64,000 bases of DNA from Pedobacter psychrophilus. Its GTDB lineage: Bacteria > Bacteroidota > Bacteroidia > Sphingobacteriales > Sphingobacteriaceae. The DNA lies in NCBI RefSeq assembly GCF_001652725.1, contig NZ_LWHJ01000032.1, forward strand, positions 62,001 to 126,000, read 5' to 3'. A model generated the notes under the pieces. It did no database searches, had not been told where the DNA came from, and was given only the letters and a program-made list of their open reading frames with translations. Of this stretch, positions 1-8,320 are shown one piece after another; the first letter of the stretch is position 1; each line of letters starts with the position of its first letter. The position numbers and the translations under genes were made by a program.

Positions 1-1
1 A

Positions 2-232
2 CAAAACGAATCTTCTTTGAAGGAAGCTCGTCCACAACCAAAAACAGATATGAGTAAATTAAAAGTTTCTAAAGCAGAAACAGCTCAAGAAAGCAATGGT
101 GTATTAATGGAAGATACTCGTGAATTACAAAAACCACAACCTGTAAAGGCAGAGGTTAAAATTGGAAGAAACGACCCTTGCCCTTGTGGTAGTGGTAAAA
201 AGTATAAAAGTTGTCACGGCTTAAATGCATAA
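2..232 (+). CDS. secA: Protein translocase subunit SecA, C-terminal end (5' truncated)
   Basis: This is the last 76 codons of a gene that enters from the left edge; the frame is open from base 2, so the apparent TTG start at 17 is probably internal. The tail carries the zinc-binding SEC-C motif ([19 protein letters not shown]), with the CxCx8CH ligands typical of the SecA C-terminus, which binds SecB or ribosomes. It is preceded by a Lys/Gln/Pro-rich flexible linker, as in SecA. Other SEC-C proteins exist, but the linker and terminal position favour SecA, the ATPase that drives Sec export. The rest of the protein is outside the window. Confidence 0.8.
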   Translation, partial: QNESSLKEARPQPKTDMSKLKVSKAETAQESNGVLMEDTRELQKPQPVKAEVKIGRNDPCPCGSGKKYKSCHGLNA

Positions 233-256
233 ACTATTTAAATAAATTTTTGATAA

Positions 257-295
257 CAAAAAAGCCCCAAGTTTTAAAACTTAGGGCTTTTTTTA
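257..295. terminator. Bidirectional intrinsic terminator after secA
   Basis: A-tract, an inverted repeat with arms AAAAGCCCCAAGTTTT and AAAACTTAGGGCTTTT (one mismatched pair), then a T-run. It lies between the secA stop and the 3' end of the convergent collagen-like gene, and can serve both strands. Confidence 0.85.
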
Positions 296-316
296 TAAGA
301 TATTATTTTCTGAAAC

Positions 317-1420
317 TTATTGTAAAATGAGGGCTGAGAAAACAAGGGCAGAGGTATTTGCTTTTGAGTTTACCTTGTAACTAATAAAACTACCTGCCGG
401 TATATAAATATTTGAAGTAGATGACCCTGTCGAATTAGCAGCAATAGTAACGGCTAGAGCGGTATCGTTCATTGAAGTGGGGCTTGTACCAACCCTTAAT
501 GTTAAGGTTAAACTTTGTGAAGTACCATTAAAGACAGTTAGTTTTTTTGCCTTACACGCTACAGGAATTAATGATGAAACATAAGAATTTTCAGTTGCAG
601 CATTCGAATTTGAAGAAGTTACAGATGTAAATCTACTGCTATTATTTAAATTTCTGCTTGTTGTAAATAATGTTGGGATACCTAGAGTAAATTCGCTTAT
701 TGCATCTTCTCTTAAATAATTGTTAGAATTTGCTGCTTCAGAATTGATATTATTTGCACTAAAAGTTGTAGGACTTGTTAAACTTGTACCTACTGGTCCA
801 GTAGTTCCGGTAGCTCCTGTAGCCCCAGTAGAACCAGCAACTCCTCCAGTTGCACCAGTTGCACCAGTTGCTCCAGTAGCGCCCGTTGCTCCAGGAGTAC
901 CTACTATACCTGTAGCGCCGGTTGCGCCTATAGCGCCAGTAATACCAGTTGCACCAGTTGCTCCGGTAGTTCCTGTAACACCAGTTGCTCCCGTTGCTCC
1001 CGTTGCTCCTGTAGTGCCGGTAGCGCCAGTAGTTCCAATTGCTCCAGTAATACCAGTAGCACCTTGTGCTCCAGTTGCTCCCGTTGTTCCTATAGTTCCA
1101 GTAGCACCTTGTGCTCCAGTAGCGCCAGGAATGCCTTGAAGCCCTTGTGCTCCAAACAAAATCCAAGCTGATCCATTATAATAATAAAATCCAGAAGTTC
1201 CGTCTGTTTGATATATTAATAATGCTAATGCAGGATTTGTTATCGCATTTTTTTGAGCTGCTGTCATTCGTGGAATTAACATTCCTTTTGTTGTACTCTT
1301 TATATCTAAAATTGAACTATTATCTGCAGTAGAACCATCAGCATTGATGGCAATACTTTGCGCTTTTATAGTAAGTGAAGCACATAAAATGATGGCTAAG
1401 TAGAAAATTTTTATTTTCAT
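317..1420 (-). CDS. Secreted collagen-like (Gly-X-Thr repeat) protein
   Basis: 367 aa. An N-terminal signal peptide ([21 protein letters not shown]) is followed by a roughly 75-residue head that is common in Bacteroidota repeat proteins ([21 protein letters not shown]...). Residues about 93-213 are collagen-like triplets, mainly GAT, GTT and GIT. The C-terminal 150 residues form a beta-rich module resembling the C-terminal domain of BclA-type collagen-like proteins, which trimerise. It probably forms a trimeric, stalk-like surface or extracellular protein; that role is inferred from the architecture. It lies 7 bp downstream of a type IX cargo gene on the same strand, so the two are likely one operon. 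It has no type IX sorting tail of its own. Confidence 0.75.
   Translation of the reverse strand: MKIKIFYLAIILCASLTIKAQSIAINADGSTADNSSILDIKSTTKGMLIPRMTAAQKNAITNPALALLIYQTDGTSGFYYYNGSAWILFGAQGLQGIPGATGAQGATGTIGTTGATGAQGATGITGAIGTTGATGTTGATGATGATGVTGTTGATGATGITGAIGATGATGIVGTPGATGATGATGATGATGGVAGSTGATGATGTTGPVGTSLTSPTTFSANNINSEAANSNNYLREDAISEFTLGIPTLFTTSRNLNNSSRFTSVTSSNSNAATENSYVSSLIPVACKAKKLTVFNGTSQSLTLTLRVGTSPTSMNDTALAVTIAANSTGSSTSNIYIPAGSFISYKVNSKANTSALVFSALILQ
789..1142 (-). repeat. Collagen-like coding repeat (9-bp units)
   Basis: Imperfect tandem 9-bp units encoding Gly-X-Thr triplets, seen on the plus strand as variants of CCAGTTGCT and CCTGTAGCG. The repetitiveness creates long open frames on both strands that are not genes. 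The unit number is likely to vary between strains. Confidence 0.85.
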
Positions 1421-1427
1421 TTGGTAT

Positions 1428-2774
1428 TTAATTTTTAATGAATTTAAATGTTTTATTTAAGGAGTTATTAGATGCTTTTAAGAAATAAGTTCCACTTGGA
1501 ATTTGTGAAACATCTAGAGAAAAATTGTTCAATCCAGCTTCAGCAGAAAAAGATTTTGAAATTTCTATTTTACCTATGCTAGATATGATTTGAAATGTTG
1601 TCAACTGTTTGTCTACTAAATAAAATGAACAAGATAGATGATGAGTGGTGGGATTGGGATAAATAACAACCGAATTATCTATTGATAAATCATAATTTAT
1701 AGCAATAGGAGAAGAGGTGTAATTGCCGCCATCATAATCAATGGATTTAATTTGATAGTAGTTTAAACCTTTAAAAGGATTTCTATCCTCAAATTCATAA
1801 TTATTATCTCTTCTTATACTGCTTAATGAAGTGGTTTTATTGATATCAATAAATGTTTTACCATCAGTACTTTTCTGTAATATAAAATGGCTCACATTAT
1901 TTTCACCTAAAGTTGCCCATTTTAATATTATGCTATTGATATTTTGTTTAGCTGATAATTGAAGCGAAGTAATTGGTAAAGTAGTAAAGTTATTTGCTAA
2001 TGACAATAAGTTCAGATTTGAAAGCCCTGAAGCTTCAACATAATTATTAGTTGTATTTAAAGTTTGAAAATTTATATTATTCCAGGTGATTCCTCCATTA
2101 GCTGAGGATATCAATTTCAATTGATTTTCATCTAAAGAACCAATTTCAGCATCCAGATAATTGAATCTTACAGTTGCATTTATGTTTGAATTATTAGTTG
2201 GAGTGATATCAAAAAATCTTTTTAAAGTGAAGTTTGTTCCATCTGAAAGTGAATAGTTGCCTCTCTTTATAGTTGTTAAACCCAAATTTGAAGAAGAAGT
2301 AATACTTAAACCTAAATTACCAGGATTGGTTGACGATGGTGCATTTAAGGTGGCCTGTCTGATTATAAATCCTGAACTCCCAGTTATAAAACTAGTTTCT
2401 GTTTCTCCTAATAGTTGACCATTTGTCCCTAAATCTAAATTATAACCGTTTAAATCTAATTTACCGCTAACTAGTTCTATAGTGCCATTTAAATCTACAG
2501 AGCTCAGTAATTTTACGCTAACACCCCCAGATTTATTAATGCTTAAATTTTTTATTGAACCATTTGTCATAATGGTATTATCTGGGGATAATCCGGAAAG
2601 TATTAATTTTCCGTCTCCAGATATAGCTGTGGTGCCATTTATTAATGATAAATTATCGATAACCAAATTAGCACCATTGCTAATAACTAGGTTGGTATTA
2701 TTTGCTATTTTGATTTGTCCTTTTGTAAAAAAAGGTGATAGAATGATTAGAATTAAGCCAATATAATATTTCAT
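1428..2774 (-). CDS. Secreted protein with type IX secretion C-terminal sorting domain
   Basis: 448 aa. Signal peptide [20 protein letters not shown]. The first half is rich in N, S, L and G with repeating beta-strand character. The last 80 or so residues are a Por secretion (type A) sorting domain: [13 protein letters not shown], then ISSIGKIEI, then IPSGTYFLK and the end KTFKFIKN. Such proteins cross the outer membrane by the type IX system and are anchored or released. The passenger function is not recognisable. A TACTTTTG -7-like element lies on this strand at 2791-2798, 17 bp before the start, without a clear -33 partner. The collagen-like gene follows 7 bp downstream. Confidence 0.8.
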   Translation of the reverse strand: MKYYIGLILIILSPFFTKGQIKIANNTNLVISNGANLVIDNLSLINGTTAISGDGKLILSGLSPDNTIMTNGSIKNLSINKSGGVSVKLLSSVDLNGTIELVSGKLDLNGYNLDLGTNGQLLGETETSFITGSSGFIIRQATLNAPSSTNPGNLGLSITSSSNLGLTTIKRGNYSLSDGTNFTLKRFFDITPTNNSNINATVRFNYLDAEIGSLDENQLKLISSANGGITWNNINFQTLNTTNNYVEASGLSNLNLLSLANNFTTLPITSLQLSAKQNINSIILKWATLGENNVSHFILQKSTDGKTFIDINKTTSLSSIRRDNNYEFEDRNPFKGLNYYQIKSIDYDGGNYTSSPIAINYDLSIDNSVVIYPNPTTHHLSCSFYLVDKQLTTFQIISSIGKIEISKSFSAEAGLNNFSLDVSQIPSGTYFLKASNNSLNKTFKFIKN

Positions 2775-2904
2775 AGATAGGGATGTAATACAAAAGTAAG
2801 CTAAAAAATTAAATTTTAATATTTTTAGCTTGTACTATAAAATAGAATGCCGATTTTTGTGGTGGCTGCAAATTTGTATCAATTCAGCAAAATTGCTGTA
2901 AATA

Positions 2905-3318
2905 ATGAAAAAAACTCTATACATATTTTTTATTTTTTTTAGTTCTTATGCATTTGCACAAAATGATGCTAAAGTTACTGTAGTAAAAGATCCATTGATT
3001 GATAGTTTAATCGCTAGAAGAATTGCGTTAACAAAAGGGGTTTCTAAAGATGGTACATTAATAACAGTATACGGTTTTAGAATTCAGATTTACTATGGCC
3101 CGGATAGAAAGGAGGCTTATAATGAACAAGCAAAATTTAAATCTTATTATCCAGAATATGAGACCTACTTATCATACATGCAGCCTAATTACAGCGTTAA
3201 AGTGGGCGATTTTAGGAGTAAGTCTGAAGCTCAAAATTTATTAAATAATTTAAGATCAACTTTTCCAACTGTTTTTATATTTAACCAACCTATTAATCCG
3301 CTTAAAGCCGATGAATAA
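2905..3318 (+). CDS. SPOR-domain periplasmic protein
   Basis: 137 aa. Signal peptide MKKTLYIFFIFFSSYAFAQ. After a short linker, residues about 55-130 fit the SPOR fold: a GFRIQIYYG first strand, a helix with KEAYNEQAKF, YSVKVGDFRSKSEAQNLLNNL, and a last strand TVFIFN. SPOR domains bind denuded glycan strands of peptidoglycan at division sites. This protein is little more than signal plus SPOR, so it may be an envelope-targeting accessory factor. Its stop overlaps the ATG of the next gene by 8 nt (ATGAATAA), indicating translational coupling to the M20 hydrolase. Confidence 0.75.
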   Translation: MKKTLYIFFIFFSSYAFAQNDAKVTVVKDPLIDSLIARRIALTKGVSKDGTLITVYGFRIQIYYGPDRKEAYNEQAKFKSYYPEYETYLSYMQPNYSVKVGDFRSKSEAQNLLNNLRSTFPTVFIFNQPINPLKADE

Positions 3319-4504
3319 CTCCTTAAAAGAAAAGATTTCTGCTCTTGCCCATCAAATTCATAACGAAGTAACACAAAACAGAAGGCATCTTCATTCGCAT
3401 CCCGAACTTTCATTTGAGGAATACAATACGGCTGCATTTGTAAAAAACGAACTGGAGAAATTGGGGATTTCTTTTACTGAAATGGCTGGAACAGGAGTAG
3501 TAGGCGTTATAAAAGGTGGAAAAATATCAGATAAGGTTATCGCTTTAAGAGCAGATATGGATGCTTTGCCCATATTTGAAGCTAATGAAGTAGAATACAA
3601 ATCGAAAAACGAAGGCGTGATGCATGCTTGTGGGCATGATGTGCACACTTCTTCTCTTTTGGGTACAGCAAAAATTTTAAATGAGCTTAAATCAGAGTTT
3701 GGAGGAATAGTTAAGTTGATCTTTCAGCCAGGAGAAGAAAGATTACCAGGCGGAGCAAATTTGATGATTAAGGAAGGCGTGTTAGAAAACCCAAAGCCAA
3801 ATGCAGTAATGGGGCAACACGTGATGCCTTTAATAGAAGCAGGGAAAATTGGAATGCGTTCTGGTAAATATATGGCCTCTACTGATGAAATTTATGTCAC
3901 CATCAAAGGTAAAGGTGGGCATGGCGCACAACCTCAGCAGAATATAGATCCGGTGGTAATAATGGCGCAAATGATAACCGCTTTGCAAACCATTATCAGC
4001 AGAAGTTCTGATCCACGTTTTCCTTCTGTCTTATCTTTCGGGAAAGTGATTGCCCAAGGTGCAACAAATGTTATCCCTAACGAAGTATATTTAGAAGGAA
4101 CTTTTAGGACTTTAAACGAAAAATGGAGAGCTGAAGCGCATATAAAAATGAAAAAATTGGCAGAAAGTATTGCCGAAGGAATGGGCGGAAGTGTTGATTT
4201 TAGGATTGAAAAGGGTTATCCATTTTTAGTTAACGAGGAACATTTAACCGCCAGGACCAAGGAAGCTGCCATAGAATATCTAGGTGAAGAAAACGTTTTA
4301 GATTTAGATATTTGGATGGCTGCTGAAGATTTTGCTTATTTCTCGCAAGCTGCTGATGCTTGTTTCTATAGATTAGGAACCAGAAACGAAGCAAAAGGAA
4401 TTACCTCTTCTGTTCACACACCTACATTTGATATAGATGAAAAAGCCTTAGGTTTAAGTACTGGCTTAATGGCTTATTTAGCGATTAAAGAATTAGGGAA
4501 CTAA
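3311..4504 (+). CDS. M20-family amidohydrolase (N-acyl amino acid / peptide deacylase)
   Basis: 397 aa, normal length for the M20D subfamily (IAA-amino acid hydrolase, hippurate hydrolase and N-acetyl-diaminopimelate deacetylase relatives). Zinc-site motifs are visible: HLHSHPELSFEE (about 26-37), HACGHDVHT (105-113), FQPGEE, GQHVMP and the late HTPTFDIDE. The dimerisation lid domain lies between the two metal-binding halves. No signal peptide, so cytoplasmic. It releases an acyl group from an N-acyl amino acid; the substrate cannot be told from sequence. Overlap with the SPOR gene suggests joint expression and perhaps a link to cell-wall-derived amino acids (inference). Confidence 0.88.
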   Translation: MNNSLKEKISALAHQIHNEVTQNRRHLHSHPELSFEEYNTAAFVKNELEKLGISFTEMAGTGVVGVIKGGKISDKVIALRADMDALPIFEANEVEYKSKNEGVMHACGHDVHTSSLLGTAKILNELKSEFGGIVKLIFQPGEERLPGGANLMIKEGVLENPKPNAVMGQHVMPLIEAGKIGMRSGKYMASTDEIYVTIKGKGGHGAQPQQNIDPVVIMAQMITALQTIISRSSDPRFPSVLSFGKVIAQGATNVIPNEVYLEGTFRTLNEKWRAEAHIKMKKLAESIAEGMGGSVDFRIEKGYPFLVNEEHLTARTKEAAIEYLGEENVLDLDIWMAAEDFAYFSQAADACFYRLGTRNEAKGITSSVHTPTFDIDEKALGLSTGLMAYLAIKELGN

Positions 4505-4573
4505 ATCCCTTTAAATTTGTTTAAAATATTAAACTCCTTTTAGTAGAGGATTCACTTGTCTTAATTTATTATT

Positions 4574-5539
4574 TTGAAAATTTCCTCCATTAAAATTATT
4601 CTTCTTTCTGCCTTTAGTTTTATATTTTTTTACTCAAATGCTTATTCTCAAGCAATTCCTCGCTTTAATCCTGATACCGTCCTAACCATGAAAATGGATA
4701 AAGATGCTGTTGTAAAAGTTGGTAAGGCAGGTTTAGACATAGAAGATTTTATCCAAGAGATTTTAATAGACACTAGCTTTTACCAAGCTTTTAGAAATAT
4801 GAAAAAGTATGCTTTTACAGCAGAAAATAGAGTGTACACCTATGATAAAAAAGATAAAGTAACTGGTAAGATTTACAGAAAATTATACCACAGCAACAAT
4901 AGTACTGGCCATAATATTAAAACCTTAGTAAAAGAAGATACCGGAGACCTTTTAAAGAAAAACGGAAAGTATGAGTTATATACGGTAGAAATGTTCGATT
5001 ATATTTTCATGAACGCCTATAATTCTGATTTTGTACCAAATAGTAGTTCTTCTGCGCCAGGTAAAGGGGGCAGTAACGAATCTTATAAAGACAAACTGAA
5101 AACATTGATATTTACGCCAGGAAGACCCATAAAAGGAGTTCCTTTTATCTCTAATAAAACAGAAATTTTTACGGCAAATAGCCGTGAAAACTATAACTAT
5201 CAATTTTTTAGGGGAACATATTTAGATTCTATTCCGGTTTATCGTTTTAAAGTTACGGTAAAACCTGATTTAAGCAATTGGACAAAAGATGGCATTATGA
5301 TTAAAGAATTGACTACCATTTTTGATCAGCGCAATTTCCAAATTTTAGGTAGATATATAGATATGAAGTTGGATAATTTAGCATTTGATTTTGATGTGCA
5401 GATGAACATTGAAATGAGTTATTTTGGCGAAGATTTATTACCTACTAAAATCAGCTATCAAGGCAATTGGGATATCCCATTTAAAAAAGAAGAAAAAGCA
5501 AGCTTTTTAGTGCTTCATAAAAACTATAAATTAGAATAA
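4574..5539 (+). CDS. Secreted protein of unknown function
   Basis: 321 aa from a TTG start at 4574, which gives a clean signal peptide ending SNAYSQ. I do not recognise the family with certainty. The mature part looks like an all-beta periplasmic protein: repeated F/Y-rich strands (YNYQFFRGTYLDSIPVYRFKV), a Ser/Gly-rich loop near residue 155, and a C-terminal 'MSYFGEDLLPTKISYQGNWDIPFKK' type strand region in which an aromatic substrate-like prompt is absent. The overall pattern resembles the DUF3108 or lipoprotein-carrier-like beta proteins of Bacteroidota but no diagnostic motif is present. It stands alone, 69 bp after the M20 gene and 116 bp before hemA. Confidence 0.6.
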   Translation: MKISSIKIILLSAFSFIFFYSNAYSQAIPRFNPDTVLTMKMDKDAVVKVGKAGLDIEDFIQEILIDTSFYQAFRNMKKYAFTAENRVYTYDKKDKVTGKIYRKLYHSNNSTGHNIKTLVKEDTGDLLKKNGKYELYTVEMFDYIFMNAYNSDFVPNSSSSAPGKGGSNESYKDKLKTLIFTPGRPIKGVPFISNKTEIFTANSRENYNYQFFRGTYLDSIPVYRFKVTVKPDLSNWTKDGIMIKELTTIFDQRNFQILGRYIDMKLDNLAFDFDVQMNIEMSYFGEDLLPTKISYQGNWDIPFKKEEKASFLVLHKNYKLE

Positions 5540-5601
5540 AACAATCCTGTCAAATAGCTTGTAATTTATACTCCTTCTAAATAACCTCAATTGACAAAGG
5601 A

Positions 5602-5635
5602 TTGACACATGCTAGCCCTCGCTATTATACTTTTG
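5602..5635 (+). promoter_or_regulatory. Candidate hemA promoter
   Basis: TTGACA at 5602-5607 and a Bacteroidota -7 element TACTTTTG (TAnnTTTG) at 5628-5635, 20 bp before the TTG start of hemA. The spacing from TTG to the -7 element is 23 bp, longer than the usual 19-21. The same stretch can also be read as TTGACA-N17-TTATAC. Confidence 0.45.
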
Positions 5636-5655
5636 TGGAGTCTAAAAAAATCTAA

Positions 5656-6885
5656 TTGAAGTATTTAAAAGTTATAGCATTCACTCACAAACTCATCGAT
5701 TTGAAAGAGTTGGGATGTTTGGTTTTATGTGAAGAGGCTATAGATAATAGACTTCAATTATTAAAATCTATCTACGATATTCCCGAAATTTTTTATTTAG
5801 CTACTTGTAACCGTGTAGAATTTGTTTTTACTGCTGAAGAAAAATTAGATAAATCGTTTGTTAAATCTTTCCTTCAAACATTACATGCAGATAGTTTAAG
5901 CGAATCTCAATTAGAAAGTATCACTGATAATAGTGAGCTTTTTGAGCAGGAAGATGCTTTAAATCACTTGATGAGGGTTTCTAGTTCTTTAGAAAGTTTA
6001 GTGGTTGGAGAGAAAGAGATTTTAGCACAAGTAAGAAAATCATATGAAAATTGCCGTTCTAAGCAATTCACAGGTGATTATTTGCGAATGATTATGAATA
6101 CTGTTGTAAAAACAGCAAAAGAGGTTTATACTTTTACAAATATTTCTAAAAATCCTATTTCAATAGTTTCTTTAGCTTACCGTAGATTGAGGGATTTACA
6201 AGTTTGCTCTAACTCTCGTATTTTAATAATTGGAGCAGGCGAAACCAATCACAATATTGCGAAATATTTAAAAAAACACACTTATACTAACTTTTCTATA
6301 TTTAATAGAACCTTAAGCAAAGCACAAGATTTAGCAAACGAACTTGGGGGTTTTGCTTATCCTTTAGAAGATTTAAAAACCTTTGATAAAGGTTTTGATG
6401 TCATCATCACCTGTACTTCATCAACCGAGCCTATTATCACACAGGAAGTTTATCAACATTTACTAGCTGGGGAAACTACTTCTAAAGTTATTGTTGATTT
6501 GGCCGTTCCTGGCGATGTTGCTCCCGATGTGATCGAAAATAATAATATCCAATATATTGAGATTAACTCTTTAAAGGAAGTTGCCAATAACAATCTTAAC
6601 GAGCGATATCAAGAACTTATAAAAGGGGAAGCTATTATTGCTGATAACATTGTTCAGTTTAGACCTGTTTTGCAACAGAGAAGAGTAGAATTGGCGATGA
6701 GAGAAGTTCCTCAAAGGATTAAGGAAATTAAAGAAAGAGCTTTAAACTCAGTTTTTGCAAATGAGATTGAAGGTTTGGATGAAAACTCACGTCAGGTTTT
6801 AGAAAAGGTAATGACTTATATGGAGAAAAAATACATCAGCGTTCCCATGGTGATGGCAAAAGATATTCTTATCAATTGCAAATAG
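5656..6885 (+). CDS. hemA: Glutamyl-tRNA reductase
   Basis: 409 aa. It reduces glutamyl-tRNA(Glu) to glutamate-1-semialdehyde with NADPH, the first committed step of C5-pathway tetrapyrrole synthesis, in the cytoplasm. The catalytic domain carries the nucleophilic cysteine in ATCNRVEF (Cys51), the SSLESLVVGEKEILAQVRKSYE signature follows near residue 110, then an NADPH fold (ILIIGAGETNHNIAKYL) and a C-terminal dimerisation helix. The start is a TTG preceded by a promoter-like element. Supply of uroporphyrinogen III also feeds the siroheme needed by the sulfite reductase encoded at 34.6-36.7 kb. No other hem gene is adjacent. Confidence 0.95.
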   Translation: MKYLKVIAFTHKLIDLKELGCLVLCEEAIDNRLQLLKSIYDIPEIFYLATCNRVEFVFTAEEKLDKSFVKSFLQTLHADSLSESQLESITDNSELFEQEDALNHLMRVSSSLESLVVGEKEILAQVRKSYENCRSKQFTGDYLRMIMNTVVKTAKEVYTFTNISKNPISIVSLAYRRLRDLQVCSNSRILIIGAGETNHNIAKYLKKHTYTNFSIFNRTLSKAQDLANELGGFAYPLEDLKTFDKGFDVIITCTSSTEPIITQEVYQHLLAGETTSKVIVDLAVPGDVAPDVIENNNIQYIEINSLKEVANNNLNERYQELIKGEAIIADNIVQFRPVLQQRRVELAMREVPQRIKEIKERALNSVFANEIEGLDENSRQVLEKVMTYMEKKYISVPMVMAKDILINCK

Positions 6886-6933
6886 ATTTGCTTCTAGTTT
6901 AAAACTAAAATTTATAGAATAATAAAGCCTATT

Positions 6934-7710
6934 TTATAATTTTTTTAAAGTTGATTTTAAACCCTCTGCCGTATTAATTTCTAGAATAATAGAACCTACT
7001 AAAACTTCAGCTTTAGCCCTAACTGGGATCCTGTTCGCATCATCACTAATCCATAAATAAAGTTTGCTTTCTCGTTTAAAAATTCTTCCAGGCCTAATTG
7101 ATGGGCTAAATTTTAAACAAGCAATTTTACCTAAACTGGTTCTGATCGTTTCTTTTCCAACATATTGTATAGTTAATGGAGTAATCTCATCATCTAAAAA
7201 ATAATTGACACTAAACTTATCGCCAATTTTTGCTCCTGTTAAATCTAAATTACGAGCAAAATAATAAGCTGAAACTAAATCGAATGTTTGTGTAACTGGA
7301 GATTTAAAAGTGCCTTTAGATGCCACAACTTTTTTTTGATCTTGATAAAAACGAGCCTTATCATTTCTTGTATATTTATCTTCCCTAACATTTTCGGTAT
7401 ATAAATAAGGAGTAAAATCTTTTTGGTCAATATAAGAATCGTACCTATTTCTTACTTTATAAAAAACATCAAAGCTACCAGAAGTGCTTCCATCTACCAT
7501 TAAATGATAGGTTGGTTTATTATCAAATTTTATATCGGTTGGTAATACTTGTATGGTTGCTTCTGCTGCAGTAAAAAAACCGTATTTAAGTTTGTAAGTG
7601 ATTTTTTCGCCAGCTTTAAAAGACGAACGGCTTAAAAAATCTAACTCCTGAGCAGATGATAGATTTGAAATAAATAATGACAAAAAAAAGATTGAAAAAA
7701 GCTTCTTCAT
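6934..7710 (-). CDS. DUF3108 domain periplasmic protein
   Basis: 258 aa from the ATG at 7710, chosen because it gives the signal peptide MKKLFSIFFLSLFISNLSSAQ; a longer frame from 7785 would run into the upstream gene. The mature protein matches DUF3108: an FKAGEKITYKLKYGFFTAAEA opening, a FDVFYKVRNRYDSYID segment, DLVSAYYFAR, and a late KLYLWISDDANRIPVR strand. DUF3108 proteins are beta-rich envelope proteins without a known biochemical activity. It follows the DUF2480 gene on the same strand with a 28-bp gap and converges on hemA. Confidence 0.8.
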   Translation of the reverse strand: MKKLFSIFFLSLFISNLSSAQELDFLSRSSFKAGEKITYKLKYGFFTAAEATIQVLPTDIKFDNKPTYHLMVDGSTSGSFDVFYKVRNRYDSYIDQKDFTPYLYTENVREDKYTRNDKARFYQDQKKVVASKGTFKSPVTQTFDLVSAYYFARNLDLTGAKIGDKFSVNYFLDDEITPLTIQYVGKETIRTSLGKIACLKFSPSIRPGRIFKRESKLYLWISDDANRIPVRAKAEVLVGSIILEINTAEGLKSTLKKL

Positions 7711-7738
7711 AATTGGGATAAAAAATAAACGAACCAAA

Positions 7739-8254
7739 CTAGTCTTTTCTTTTATAGATTGGGACAGTAGAACAAGGTTCGCCATACATAATACTTTTAG
7801 CTACATTGTTTAATTTATTTGTTATTGCCATAAACGCCGTGATGGGTACATATATTTCTCCGCATCCTTTAATTACAATACGCTGATCTTTAAAATGTGA
7901 TACATCCATAGCATCTATAGCCTTTAAATATAACGCAGTTTCTAAAACTTCTAAATCGCCAAAAACAAATAAGTTGGCAAAAGGACTAAGTTTAGAAGCG
8001 ATCAGCATATAAGCCCATGTTGGTACAATTGCATCTGCAGAACAAATTACACTTACATTTTTATCCTGATATTGCGCCCAATTATGTTGCTTAATAAACT
8101 CTCTAAAATCTTTTTCCCTTAACATTAATCCGTGAAAAAGATTATCCTTAATATCATAAACAACAAGTTCTCCACTGGATTTTAGTGTTGCTAAATCAAA
8201 TGAAATCAATCCACTTTGTGCAACCTTATTAACTATATTTTCTTGAATGTCCAT
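7739..8254 (-). CDS. DUF2480 family protein
   Basis: 171 aa, cytoplasmic, no signal or membrane segment. It matches DUF2480, a family almost confined to Bacteroidota: the start MDIQENIVNKVAQSGLISFD, the GLMLREKDFREFIK segment, DAIVPTWAYMLIASKL and KGCGEIYVPITAFM are the recognisable blocks. No function is established for the family. It lies downstream of the foldase gene but separated from it by a clear terminator, so it probably has its own promoter and is co-transcribed with the DUF3108 gene. Confidence 0.85.
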   Translation of the reverse strand: MDIQENIVNKVAQSGLISFDLATLKSSGELVVYDIKDNLFHGLMLREKDFREFIKQHNWAQYQDKNVSVICSADAIVPTWAYMLIASKLSPFANLFVFGDLEVLETALYLKAIDAMDVSHFKDQRIVIKGCGEIYVPITAFMAITNKLNNVAKSIMYGEPCSTVPIYKRKD

Positions 8255-8263
8255 TTTCTCTAA

Positions 8264-8301
8264 AATAAAAAACCCGAAGATAGCTGTATATCTTCGGGTT
8301 T
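8264..8301 (-). terminator. Intrinsic terminator of the foldase gene
   Basis: Perfect inverted repeat AAACCCGAAGATA (8270-8282) and TATCTTCGGGTTT (8289-8301) with a 6-nt loop, then TTTTATTTTA on the minus strand. It begins 19 bp after the stop of the gene ending at 8321. Confidence 0.92.
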
Positions 8302-8320
8302 AAATTTAAGCAATTTACTA

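Noticed and set aside
720-1166. Long open frames on both strands across the collagen region
   Set aside because: They result from the 9-bp periodicity of the Gly-X-Thr repeats; translations are Pro-Val-Ala or Trp-Tyr-Arg low-complexity with no start context.
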